A stretch of 45,974 nucleotides of DNA from Coxiellaceae bacterium (GCA_902601155.1 CACKMC010000004.1:5001-50974), one strand, 5' to 3'; counted from the stretch's first letter, positions 9,499-19,201 are shown. The notes: generated by a model from the sequence alone, not told the origin. Program-made: numbers and translations.

Positions 9499-12400
9499 GA
9501 AAAACTTGGGACGAAGCCATGTTTATTGAGGCATACTATCAACAAATAACAGGCAAAGCTTCTGCATACGAAGATCTCTCTGAAGATCAGCAAAATAAAG
9601 GCAAGAACATATGGCGGAAATTGCTTGGCATCCCCGCAGCTGCGGATGCATACCCAGATACTATTCTTGGCATGACACCATCTGCAGGAAAAAAAATAAT
9701 CGAGACCATCACAAAGACTGACGCACATCCCTTTCAAGCAGGCATCGATCTCATCCATTTACCACAAGGCATGCAAATACAACGCAACCCCCAAACCTTT
9801 GCACGAAACATTCTAGATTACACGCCCGAACTATCTCATCGTGACCCATTTTCATTAAATCTTGAGAAACTCTCATCACAATCCGAAACCAAAGCCACAC
9901 CCTACACCAGCAATTCATGGATTGACAGCTGGGAGGAAATTTTAAATCAAGATTGCTTTAGCACGCAAGAACAACGACGGGAGGCCCTTGAAGCATTGAG
10001 GAAAGTAGTACCTGATGACTGCCAAATGGACCTTACACAAAACGAAGGCATGAAGTACTATCTTGAATCACAATGCATGACACAAGACAACAGACCCGTA
10101 CCAGCTTTGACCGTGCTTAGTCGCATACATAGCATCATGTCAAACCCCGCCCTCAAAGCAGCAGATAAATCTTTTCAATGGAAAACATTTCATACATCTT
10201 ACCAAAGACTGCAAGCACAACCATCAGATTCCAACATTCAAATCAGCGCTAAGGCTTTAAGGTATCACCCAGATACACTTCACCTTAATACTGGCAGTGG
10301 CGCCATACGCCGACTCATAAGCGAAGAGACTTATGTATCAAGCGAACGATGCCATCTTTTTCACCCTAGAATCAACTTTCAAAATCGCCCTATTCATCAA
10401 ATTGACGAGCTAGGCGAATCAGGGCGAAATAAAATCTCAGATTTTTGGACATTGCTTGCCTACCACCCTGGGCAAACGCCATATGAAGAAGCACAAGCAT
10501 GTCTTGAGACTGACGGCGTTATTCGCACATGTATTCAAGCGCGAGCCAATATTGAAAATGATGAGAGACCTCCTGAGATAAAATACAACACAACGAAAGA
10601 TCAACTTGAAAAAAAACACCTAAAAACACTCGCGTATGCATTACAACATGCAACAGACGAAACCCCGCCGAAAAAAACATGGGAAGCTTGTAAAAAAACA
10701 ATCCAAGGCATTCAAGCAGATGTCGATGAATCACACCGAGGCATGTCAGGTAACAACAGATCTTTAACCGAACTGATGGGTCAATTTATTTTTTCAAGCC
10801 CACAAATGTCATGCGATGACATAAGCATGCTGCAACAACGTGCATGTCTTATTTTACCAGAATCAAATATGAGCAAAGCAGCACTCTTAGCAAATGCAGC
10901 AAAGGTAGCTGTCCTAGATAGGAAAAAATTGGATAAATTAGAATTTCTGGGTAATCGTTTAGAAAAAATCAATGGAAAAACCAACACATTTTTCTCAACA
11001 CGCACACCTGGTATGGCGCTAGATCTGGACATCGCCCATGCCAATTACATCATAGATTTAACAGCTCACCCCCGCATGATATTACCTGTTAGACGCACTT
11101 TAGCTTTTAATCACATCGACTTTGGCAAAGTCACAAAAAAAGGGGAAGACATGCCCCTGTCAAGGCAAGAAATCGAAGACGAATTTTTCAAACATCGCAA
11201 AAAATCAAACCCAGATGAACCAATCTCCCAACATCCCTCAATGAATTATACCCGTAATACAGCGCTTAGAGACATGATGAATAATGGCATCGCTGATCGC
11301 TCGGCCTTTTTCTATCTCATCGATGAAGCCAAACATGCAACCACTCCCTTGATCACTCATACCACATCACCAGAAGTTATCGCATCACTCAAAACAATCA
11401 TCCAAGGCATAGAAAAAGAAGAAGCTGACATACTGAAAAGCGAAGTGGGTAAGAATATTACAAACATTAGAGACAACGATGCCCAAAACATGGGGGGCAA
11501 GGTCAAAGCTAGCTACCTCGATGAGACGCCAAAAATCATTCGTCGATATGCCACGCTATCCTATCTCGAAAAAAACCATCCTGAATGCTTTCCCAATGAT
11601 TATTTAACCCATGCAAAAAATGATTTATATGCACCTTATCAAGGCAACTTAACCGAAGGGGATCAAGCTATTCTCGATGGGCTAAAGTTACCGCCAACGC
11701 AAAGCACCGAAATCAAAGCATATCTACTCTCTCAAGGTAAAAATGTAGAAGGGGGTAACGAGAAACAGCAAAAATGGCGTACACATATACTCACCACCAT
11801 GGCTCGCGCCAAAGCCTATTTATGCGATGACTCAATAGCCGATCTACCATCAGATGGCAGCATTCTCTTTCACACAATCGTCCAGTGCCTGATTGACAAA
11901 CGCACAAAGCCCAAAGAAATCGAAGATTTTTGCACCTATATCATCAACGAAGCACAAGACTTTAATGCACTTCCGCATGTATCCTTCATCGCTCAAAAAC
12001 TACCAACATGCACAACCACACAAATAAACAGTTATTTAAAGCACATCAAAGGGCATGTCACCGAACATAAAACCATGCCCAACTTATTTACCCAACTCAT
12101 CACCGCCCACGCCTGCACACTTTTTGACCCAGAGAAAATAACACAACAAGTAAAAACCATAGAAAGTGTGAGTCAAAAGTTTCCTAGCCTCACCCGCGAA
12201 ATCCAGCAACGACTAGATCGTCCAGGCATCTCAACCAAAGAAAGAACAACACAATGGGACCTTATTGCAAAGCTTGGCAACCATTATCAAGCAAAACATT
12301 CAGACGAATTTGCCACACTCCTGCTTCATTTGGATAACCCTGAACTACAAACAACGATTAATACTATTTTTAAGCGCAATGGCACTGAAAAAAACACAGC

Positions 12401-15209
12401 ACTCAATCGTCTCTTACCCCACTTTGTACTGCAAGAAGACTGGGAATCCGTCCAAGGCCTTACAACATTAACAGCAACCGATGATCAACTATCCACTGCC
12501 ATTGACATCGCCTATCAAAAGCCACCGTTTCCACCACTCTCATGGCTTAAAGACAATGTGGAAAAAGAACAGGATGATATTACCCGCGCTTATGACACAT
12601 TTGTCAAAAACCCTTTCAATGAAGATGACCTAACCCAAATACTCGCCAAAAAAGATGGCTTTGACGCGTCATACGCACTGCAGCAATACAAAAAGATACA
12701 ATCTGCTGGCACAAGAAAGATGCCCATAGACGACATAAGTAGATTACTCAAAAAGCTCGAACAAAAATTAAACGAATTTGACAAACTATCACAACAAGAT
12801 CTTTTAGAAAAAAACAACGAAGCTAGCCCCTCCTCGCATGATGCGACAGACATTTCTGCTGAAGATAACACACTCATCACTCGCCTAGCCATCAGCGCCA
12901 TCACCCTCAAGCGCACCGCTTTTGATGAGCAGCGAGACGAAACAGGCAAGCGGCGGATACAAAATGGGAAGCCAGTCAAACAAGGGCAACGTCTTAACAG
13001 CACACAAATGCTAACCCTTCTACTGAAACTAAAAGCCCAATCAGAAAAAAGGGAAGTATTCACCCAAATACGAACCGGTGAAGGAAAATCAAGAATTGCA
13101 GCGGTAGAAGCCGGCGTGCATCTTTTAAGCGGCAAAACCATCCATTTAGCCACAAGCAACCAAGCATTAGCGCGACGTGATCAAAAAGAGTATCAGCAAT
13201 TTTTTCAAGGCCTAGACCATCAATCAGATACCATCCATGCAGGGCTTGATCCCAAGACTTACCTTGATTTGCATGCACCCAAAGTACTTTATAGCGAAAC
13301 CAGTCAATGGACACTTTGTCATAGCCGCGCTATACAACAAGGTAATACATGGCCAAAAAATGCTGTCCTACTCATGGATGAATGCGATTTATCCCTGCAT
13401 GACAGAAATCCTAAAAACATTGCAGCGGTTAAGCCCGCATTACGAAACCTTGACTTAGTTTACCCACTGATCACAAACATCATACAAAAACAGCCAAAGA
13501 TCACGAAGCAAGCACTTAAAAAAGCGCTTGAAGACAAATACCCAGCATTTAAACAAGCCACCAGCAATTATCAACAATACGATTGGCTGAAACAATGCGA
13601 CACATGGATCAATTCAGCGCGCAAAGCCTCTGCACTAGAGCAAGGCAAGCACTTCACCGTCTCAGTCCCATGCACACAGATCATCGATGGGGTGGGTCAT
13701 CAGTTACCCCGTATTACTGTACTAAGAAACGATGGCTTACCTGAACATGGCTCAACTTTCTCAGATGGTGTGTATCAATTTATATTGGCAAAACTCTGGC
13801 TAAACGATGACCACAGAAAAGGGGCCTTCCGATGCCCACCAGAATACATGACCGAACGCCGAAGCTATATCACCACACTCTGCCAACAATATGACAAAGT
13901 CTCTGGCATTTCTGGCACCACACGTCAATATGAAGCACTGCGCTCACCTGATTGCCTTCCAGAAACGCGTAGCGTCATGATGATACCTACCCATAAAAAT
14001 CTAAAACGTAAAGAGAAACATCGCACCTTTACAAGCTCTAAGAAAAAGCGAAAAACCATTGAAAAACTATTAAGAAGTCATGCTAAAAAGAAAACGCCCG
14101 CCATTATTTTCTGTCAAGATGCCAAGGAAGTTCGGGCATTACACCAGTGGATAAGTGAAAATACAAGCATACCGACCGGCGACAAAGCTTGGCAACTTAG
14201 GACATACACCTCTCATGATCATGTTCAATCTCAACATGCGATGAAAGCAATGGTCCAGCAAATTAACCAAGGTGGGCAGCAGATCATTATCACCACAAGC
14301 GTACTGGGCCGAGGCTGTAATACTTCTGCAAATGATATGCTGGGCATTCTCACACATACACCCGAAACAAAAGCCGACGCAGAGCAAATCATTGGTCGAT
14401 TTGGACGATATGGTAAGAAAGCAACCGTCGTTTCCTTGATTGATTGCCAAGCAAAAGGCTATGCAAGCATAGGTGCGGATAAAAGACAAGAGGCCGATTG
14501 GTCAACGAGAGATGCTTCTGATAAAGTGCATCGTATTTTCCACGATGCCCGCGCCAAATTAATTCAAACCGTACAGGAAACACAGACTAAGAAAGATTTT
14601 GACTGCCAAAGATTTTTAACCGAGACGGACAATATTTGGAGCCAGTCACCCGCAGCAGATGGACAGATAGACGTATTAGGCGATCAATACCAAACGACCA
14701 TGAACCAATATACTTCATCATTAATCAATTTAGTGGAATATGCTAAAACGCAAGTGCCTGAAAACACGATTCAACTTGATATACCAGCACTGGTAGAGCA
14801 TGCCAATCAATTTAGAAAAGATGCCATCACTGAACAGCGCAAACCAATGGTACGGGCGAATAAAATAATCTTTGGGCATGGTGTTGTATGCCTGGCTTTA
14901 TCAGTGGCAGTAGTCATCCCACCCGTTATCGCTTATTTCACACTGCCTACCCTTGGCATCACAGAAATCATGCTTATCGTCACCGGTATGATTGGACTTA
15001 GCCTTACTATCATCGGCGCCACAACCGCCCTGACTTCTCAACATAAACTAAATAAGTTAGAACAAATAAGTTACCCGCCTCTAACAAATAAGACGAACGC
15101 ACATGAATTAAACCACATGAAACAGGATGAAAATAATAAGCCGGTTAATAATCAGGGTCGGCGTGAAGCAAAGACATCAAAAAAAACGCAGACTCATGGC
15201 ATGTCTTGA
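9468..15209 (+). CDS. Giant SecA-like ATPase/helicase with C-terminal membrane spans (about 1,913 aa)
   Basis: The N-terminal ~890 residues (encoded mostly by 9461-12141) are Gln/Asn/Lys-rich and predicted helical, with no family I recognise. Numbered from the upstream ATG at 9441, the motor has Walker A RTGEGKS at 1211-1217, Walker B MDECD near 1312-1316 and helicase motif VI QIIGRFGRYG near 1649-1658. A coiled-coil-like stretch rich in Lys/Leu/Glu precedes Walker A. Two transmembrane spans follow at about 1808-1864. Possible starts are 9441 (inside the repeat), 9468 and 9474; none has a good ribosome-binding site. The native promoter, and perhaps extra N-terminal codons, may have been lost at the 9460/9461 junction. 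Transcription would now come from the truncated secretin upstream. The SecA-like call rests on GEGK and the flanking motifs; the substrate is unknown. Confidence 0.75.
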   Translation: MEMDQNSLHLGKTWDEAMFIEAYYQQITGKASAYEDLSEDQQNKGKNIWRKLLGIPAAADAYPDTILGMTPSAGKKIIETITKTDAHPFQAGIDLIHLPQGMQIQRNPQTFARNILDYTPELSHRDPFSLNLEKLSSQSETKATPYTSNSWIDSWEEILNQDCFSTQEQRREALEALRKVVPDDCQMDLTQNEGMKYYLESQCMTQDNRPVPALTVLSRIHSIMSNPALKAADKSFQWKTFHTSYQRLQAQPSDSNIQISAKALRYHPDTLHLNTGSGAIRRLISEETYVSSERCHLFHPRINFQNRPIHQIDELGESGRNKISDFWTLLAYHPGQTPYEEAQACLETDGVIRTCIQARANIENDERPPEIKYNTTKDQLEKKHLKTLAYALQHATDETPPKKTWEACKKTIQGIQADVDESHRGMSGNNRSLTELMGQFIFSSPQMSCDDISMLQQRACLILPESNMSKAALLANAAKVAVLDRKKLDKLEFLGNRLEKINGKTNTFFSTRTPGMALDLDIAHANYIIDLTAHPRMILPVRRTLAFNHIDFGKVTKKGEDMPLSRQEIEDEFFKHRKKSNPDEPISQHPSMNYTRNTALRDMMNNGIADRSAFFYLIDEAKHATTPLITHTTSPEVIASLKTIIQGIEKEEADILKSEVGKNITNIRDNDAQNMGGKVKASYLDETPKIIRRYATLSYLEKNHPECFPNDYLTHAKNDLYAPYQGNLTEGDQAILDGLKLPPTQSTEIKAYLLSQGKNVEGGNEKQQKWRTHILTTMARAKAYLCDDSIADLPSDGSILFHTIVQCLIDKRTKPKEIEDFCTYIINEAQDFNALPHVSFIAQKLPTCTTTQINSYLKHIKGHVTEHKTMPNLFTQLITAHACTLFDPEKITQQVKTIESVSQKFPSLTREIQQRLDRPGISTKERTTQWDLIAKLGNHYQAKHSDEFATLLLHLDNPELQTTINTIFKRNGTEKNTALNRLLPHFVLQEDWESVQGLTTLTATDDQLSTAIDIAYQKPPFPPLSWLKDNVEKEQDDITRAYDTFVKNPFNEDDLTQILAKKDGFDASYALQQYKKIQSAGTRKMPIDDISRLLKKLEQKLNEFDKLSQQDLLEKNNEASPSSHDATDISAEDNTLITRLAISAITLKRTAFDEQRDETGKRRIQNGKPVKQGQRLNSTQMLTLLLKLKAQSEKREVFTQIRTGEGKSRIAAVEAGVHLLSGKTIHLATSNQALARRDQKEYQQFFQGLDHQSDTIHAGLDPKTYLDLHAPKVLYSETSQWTLCHSRAIQQGNTWPKNAVLLMDECDLSLHDRNPKNIAAVKPALRNLDLVYPLITNIIQKQPKITKQALKKALEDKYPAFKQATSNYQQYDWLKQCDTWINSARKASALEQGKHFTVSVPCTQIIDGVGHQLPRITVLRNDGLPEHGSTFSDGVYQFILAKLWLNDDHRKGAFRCPPEYMTERRSYITTLCQQYDKVSGISGTTRQYEALRSPDCLPETRSVMMIPTHKNLKRKEKHRTFTSSKKKRKTIEKLLRSHAKKKTPAIIFCQDAKEVRALHQWISENTSIPTGDKAWQLRTYTSHDHVQSQHAMKAMVQQINQGGQQIIITTSVLGRGCNTSANDMLGILTHTPETKADAEQIIGRFGRYGKKATVVSLIDCQAKGYASIGADKRQEADWSTRDASDKVHRIFHDARAKLIQTVQETQTKKDFDCQRFLTETDNIWSQSPAADGQIDVLGDQYQTTMNQYTSSLINLVEYAKTQVPENTIQLDIPALVEHANQFRKDAITEQRKPMVRANKIIFGHGVVCLALSVAVVIPPVIAYFTLPTLGITEIMLIVTGMIGLSLTIIGATTALTSQHKLNKLEQISYPPLTNKTNAHELNHMKQDENNKPVNNQGRREAKTSKKTQTHGMS

Positions 15210-15253
15210 CAGCGCATGATGGTCAACCTAAGATGAAAAAAAAGGAGACAACA

Positions 15254-15505
15254 ATGATGAAAGCTTGCTTAGGACTGTGCCTTTTGTGTTTAACAAGCCA
15301 AGTGTACGCGAGATCTATTGCTGATCGCACTCATCACCTTTGGCATAATTGGAAACATGGTTACCATGTTTCAAGACTGTGGTATCACTGCGCAGATCTT
15401 CAAGGCCCAACACCTTGCCGGCCACATGAGCGCCCTGTGGGTTGTGATATCAAATCTTGGCAACACCCTAAGGTGCAACATTTACATCACTGCACACATT
15501 CATAG
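15254..15505 (+). CDS. Small secreted Cys/His-rich protein (83 aa), right copy
   Basis: This is an identical copy of the gene at 7578-7829, with the same AAGGAG site 6 bp before ATG 15254 and a Sec signal peptide. It begins 44 bp after the stop of the complete SecA-like gene. The association was therefore present before the duplication. Function unknown. Confidence 0.6.
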   Translation: MMKACLGLCLLCLTSQVYARSIADRTHHLWHNWKHGYHVSRLWYHCADLQGPTPCRPHERPVGCDIKSWQHPKVQHLHHCTHS

Positions 15506-15516
15506 ATGGGATAGAC

Positions 15517-16362
15517 CTACTTTTCTTCTGCATAAGCGGGCGCCACCACTGCCGCACCACAATCACATTGGCCTGATTTTTCCTGATACTTCGCCATGGT
15601 CATTGGCTGTCGACAAGCATAACATTGGCGCGTTGCCGTTTCCTTTAAGTGGGGCGATACCGCTACCCGCTTATCAAATACAAAACATTCACCCTGATAA
15701 TGCTCACCACCACATTGCTCAAAATACCCAAGAATGCCCTCAGACAACTGATAAACATTTTGATAACCAGCCTGCCTCATCCATTCCCCCGCTTTTTCAC
15801 AACGCACACCGCCGGTACAAAACATCACAATCGGCTCATCTTTCTTCCATGATGACAATTGCTGTTTCACTGCCTCAGGAAAAGCTTTAAAATTTTTGAT
15901 GTTCAAGTCATGTGCATCTTTGAATGTACCCAGTGCGACCTCGTAATCATTACGGGTATCAAGAACGCGCATCGGTTTTTTTTCATCATACCATGTTTTA
16001 AAAACCGCTGCAGGTAAATGCTTCACCGTGTGCTTTTCAGGCACAACATGCGATTGATCAAATGCAATAATTTCTTTCTTTAAACGCACTAACATACGTG
16101 TAAAAGGACGATGATTTGAGTAGCTTCGCCGAAAAGAAATTTCCCGCGTATCCGGCAAACAGGCATATAAATAAGTAAGGAATGTCTCAAGATTCTCAGC
16201 TTCACCTGCAATAAAACAATTCAAACCTTCTGGTGCCAATAAAATAGATCCTTTGATTTGGCAAGCCATGGCACGCTCACGCAAGGGCTTTTGAATATCC
16301 ACGAGATAGGCTGGGTCTTGTTGTTTAAAAATGTACCCAGCTAAATTCAAAATATTAGCCAT
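15517..16362 (-). CDS. trhO: tRNA uridine(34) hydroxylase TrhO, right copy
   Basis: Identical to the gene at 7841-8686, including the catalytic loop CTGGVRC and the C-terminal Cys cluster. The start at 16362 is chosen by the upstream GAGG. It is divergent from the intact secretin, with 134 bp between the two starts. Bacterial genomes normally carry a single trhO, so the pair reflects the segmental duplication rather than two selected paralogues. Confidence 0.9.
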   Translation of the reverse strand: MANILNLAGYIFKQQDPAYLVDIQKPLRERAMACQIKGSILLAPEGLNCFIAGEAENLETFLTYLYACLPDTREISFRRSYSNHRPFTRMLVRLKKEIIAFDQSHVVPEKHTVKHLPAAVFKTWYDEKKPMRVLDTRNDYEVALGTFKDAHDLNIKNFKAFPEAVKQQLSSWKKDEPIVMFCTGGVRCEKAGEWMRQAGYQNVYQLSEGILGYFEQCGGEHYQGECFVFDKRVAVSPHLKETATRQCYACRQPMTMAKYQEKSGQCDCGAAVVAPAYAEEK

Positions 16363-16496
16363 ATATTTTACCTCGATGCATGCCATAAAACTGTGGACAA
16401 TCTAGCATATAACCTTTAGTTTAAGCAAGTTTTTACGGTATCTACGCCACAAGACACTTATGCTACCTTGCCCTTTACTATCCTAAGGCAAAAGCT

Positions 16497-17675
16497 ATGA
16501 TCTATCGTATTCTCATGTATCTCGGTGTCATGTGCGTTGCGCAAGCATCGATACCACTTCCACCCACCGCCCCAGGATTTATAGGCAATCCACAGGATTT
16601 GTCGACACACCAAGAACACGTCACACTCAGTCATCTCATGAGTCAATTTGCGCAATTCACTCATTCAAACTGGATCATTGATAATCAGTTGCATCAACCC
16701 TTTACACTGGCCATTCATCACCTCAACGTCCATCAATTCCGTCAACTGATCGCCAACTATTTTCATGTCGATATTCAACAAAAACATAAAACATGGTATA
16801 TCACACCCCAATGGCAAACCACGGTAAAAAAACTGCGCTACCAAGATGTAAGTACCTTGAAAGATTGGATTCGAGCCTTGCATCCCCATCCCCCTGCATA
16901 CCTTGTACCCATGACGAAACAAAATGCGCTGGCATTGGCTGGGACACCCACCCAACTCAAACAATGGCTGCATACAATCAAGCAACTTGACCACCCCAAC
17001 CCCATGTATCATTTTCATGTCACTTTCGCATTATTTGATCGTCATTGGCTGAAAAAACATCGTTTGCATGACACACAAAGCTTACTTCACTATCTTAGTC
17101 AAGCGGCCACAAACCCATGGTGGCAACAAGCCAAACAACTCGCCATCCCCATGCTGATTAGCCAATCACTCAGTCAACTAGAAGAGAAAGGGGTTGCACA
17201 CCTTGTCTCTGAACAACACATATGGGGTCATGCACAAACCACATTAACGCTACAAAGTGGTATACAGCTACCCATCGAAGAACCCCTAAGTCATTATCAC
17301 ACAAAAATACATTACCATGATTGTCATCTTTCAACGTATATCACACCTATTCAATTAGCCAATCAGATACAGTTACAGCTGAAAATGGATTATTGTTATG
17401 TCGCTAAACAAAGCCAGCCGCCTATCTTAGGTCATCAAAGTATCGAAACTTCTTTAACGCTCTCTCATCAAAAACCACTCAATGCAGCGGCCATGACATT
17501 ACAAGCCTATCAACATATTCAGCATCATCATCTTTGGAGCCCTCTCTTGCGATGGTTGTTAGTGCCTGGTGCTCCTCACCAACAAATCAAACATCAACAA
17601 CACCTTGTTGTCTTTGTCACATGGGATGATCGTCAACAAACAAAATCATTTGCACCATCACCCAAAACCCATTAA
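16497..17675 (+). CDS. PilQ/HofQ-like secretin (392 aa)
   Basis: Secretins form the outer-membrane channel of type IV pili, competence and type II secretion systems. The protein has a signal peptide (residues 1-17), an N0/STN-like domain (about 40-100), an N1-like domain (about 110-165, with LALAGTPTQLKQWLHTIKQLD), and a C-terminal secretin-like domain that ends in HLVVFVTW. This last resembles the usual family ending (-LLIFVTP). At 392 residues it is close to HofQ/ComQ-type short secretins, with no AMIN domain. An AAGG site precedes ATG 16497. No pil genes adjoin it. The sequence is extremely His/Gln-rich, which weakens family identification; a general secretin call is firmer than a PilQ assignment. 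Confidence 0.7.
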   Translation: MIYRILMYLGVMCVAQASIPLPPTAPGFIGNPQDLSTHQEHVTLSHLMSQFAQFTHSNWIIDNQLHQPFTLAIHHLNVHQFRQLIANYFHVDIQQKHKTWYITPQWQTTVKKLRYQDVSTLKDWIRALHPHPPAYLVPMTKQNALALAGTPTQLKQWLHTIKQLDHPNPMYHFHVTFALFDRHWLKKHRLHDTQSLLHYLSQAATNPWWQQAKQLAIPMLISQSLSQLEEKGVAHLVSEQHIWGHAQTTLTLQSGIQLPIEEPLSHYHTKIHYHDCHLSTYITPIQLANQIQLQLKMDYCYVAKQSQPPILGHQSIETSLTLSHQKPLNAAAMTLQAYQHIQHHHLWSPLLRWLLVPGAPHQQIKHQQHLVVFVTWDDRQQTKSFAPSPKTH

Positions 17676-17704
17676 ACTATCGGCCATAAACCAAGGAACG
17701 TTTC

Positions 17705-19201
17705 ATGATGCTTAAACATCGACTGAGTGGTCTCATTTGCCTTCTTCTGGGTCTATCGATGCTGTGTCATGCCAGCATGACGCAAACTGCTTTTAACCCA
17801 GATGGTAGCGTCATTTATCCAAAACTTTCACTACAGGGCAAACCCAATAAATCACAAATCCTGCGTGGTGAATACTTAGTCAAAGCTGGAGACTGTGTCG
17901 CTTGTCATACCGCACCCAAAGGCCAATTCATGGCTGGAGGCCTTGGCCTAAAAACACCATTTGGCACCTATTATTCTTCCAATATTACACCCGATGAAAC
18001 AACAGGTATTGGCGCGTGGACTGATGCCCAGTTTGTGCGTGCATTTAAACATGGAAGACGCGCCAATGGTGATTTCTTATTTCCGGCCTTCCCCTATCTT
18101 TGGTACAGTAAAATGCCAGAAGACGATATCAAAGCGATCAAAGCTTATTTGAATGTTATCCCCCCTGTCAAACAAGCCAATAAGCCCATTGACGCACCAC
18201 TGCCATTTCGCATACGCCTTGGGATGTTAGGTTGGAATATCCTTTTTTTCTACCCACACAAAGAAACTTTCAAACCTGATCCCAGTAAAAGCAAAACCTG
18301 GAACCGTGGTGCATACCTTGTAGAAGGACCTGGTCACTGCGGGATGTGCCATACACCGCTTAATTTTCTCGGCGCACCTAAACGAGACCAAGCCTACTAT
18401 GGTGGTATGGTAGATGGTTACCATGCGCCCCCCATTAATGGGGTCAGCCTTAAAGCCATCAGCGTCGATCAAATCGTTCGCATTTTTAAATACGATGAAC
18501 TGCCTGGAGGCGGCCATATCAAAGCCCCCCCTATGATTGAAGTAAACCATGACAGTCTTCGTCACCTCAAAACATCTGACCTTAAAGCCATTGCTGTGTA
18601 TCTGAAATCACTCAAAGGACCTACACTTGCGCCTGTGGACAATACAAAAAAAGGCGCTGGCACCTATCAAAACTACTGCGCAGGCTGTCATGCTGTCGGG
18701 GCAGGTGGCGCACCAAAAACCAACGATAAATCGGCCTGGAAAACACGTTTAAAACAAGGTAAAGAAACGCTATATACCCATGCCATTCAAGGGTATAACG
18801 GCATGCCAGCAAAAGGCTTATGCTCTACTTGTTCTGATCAGGACATTAAAGACTCTGTCGATTATATTTTAGCAGAAGCACTCAAAGGTCGCGGCAGTAT
18901 GCAACGCCTTGGCCCCGCACCACAAAAACCCACACTGGCCAAAGGCCGTGAGATTTATCGTAACGTCTGTGCCACCTGTCACCAGCGTGGCGCCATGGGT
19001 GCACCAAGGTTAGGGGATGAAAAAGCTTGGTCTTCTCGCGTCGCCAAAGGCATGGATCAACTCTTTATTTATGCCATTAAAACCTATAAACACAGCCCAT
19101 CTTTCGGCCAATGCAAAACATGCTCTGATACCGATCTTATTGCAGCAGTCAAATACATGGTGCAAAAAAGCACCACCTCAGGAGATTATAAATTATGGTA
19201 A
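17705..19201 (+). CDS. Tetraheme cytochrome c (exported, 498 aa)
   Basis: This is a periplasmic electron carrier, likely feeding the oxidase encoded directly downstream. A signal peptide (MMLKHRLSGLICLLLGLSML) is followed by four CxxCH heme sites: CVACH (64-68), CGMCH (212-216), CAGCH (325-329) and CATCH (422-426). The first half resembles the diheme cytochrome subunits of membrane alcohol/gluconate dehydrogenases. The second half is two cytochrome c5-like domains, each ending in a CxxCSD segment. Domain three has the expected axial Met367 in YNGMPAKG. Domain four reads YKHSPSFG at the equivalent place, so the Met is lost, with His463 adjacent. AAGGA lies 7 bp before ATG 17705. The stop overlaps the start of coxB. 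Confidence 0.85.
   Translation: MMLKHRLSGLICLLLGLSMLCHASMTQTAFNPDGSVIYPKLSLQGKPNKSQILRGEYLVKAGDCVACHTAPKGQFMAGGLGLKTPFGTYYSSNITPDETTGIGAWTDAQFVRAFKHGRRANGDFLFPAFPYLWYSKMPEDDIKAIKAYLNVIPPVKQANKPIDAPLPFRIRLGMLGWNILFFYPHKETFKPDPSKSKTWNRGAYLVEGPGHCGMCHTPLNFLGAPKRDQAYYGGMVDGYHAPPINGVSLKAISVDQIVRIFKYDELPGGGHIKAPPMIEVNHDSLRHLKTSDLKAIAVYLKSLKGPTLAPVDNTKKGAGTYQNYCAGCHAVGAGGAPKTNDKSAWKTRLKQGKETLYTHAIQGYNGMPAKGLCSTCSDQDIKDSVDYILAEALKGRGSMQRLGPAPQKPTLAKGREIYRNVCATCHQRGAMGAPRLGDEKAWSSRVAKGMDQLFIYAIKTYKHSPSFGQCKTCSDTDLIAAVKYMVQKSTTSGDYKLW

Larger units (their letters stand above)
12142..17136. repeat. 4,995-bp direct repeat, right (probably ancestral) copy
   Basis: This is the second occurrence of the segment at 4466-9460. 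Both outer genes are continuous here. The SecA-like gene reads in from unique sequence at 9461-12141, and the secretin reads out to its full 392 residues, ending at 17675. The 2,681-bp unique spacer 9461-12141 between the copies encodes only the N-terminal part of the second SecA-like protein. The repeat unit (spacer plus repeat) is therefore 7,676 bp. Confidence 0.97.

Noticed and set aside
4466-17136. Composite transposon or insertion-sequence explanation for the repeat
   Set aside because: Neither copy has a transposase, terminal inverted repeats or target-site duplications at its edges.
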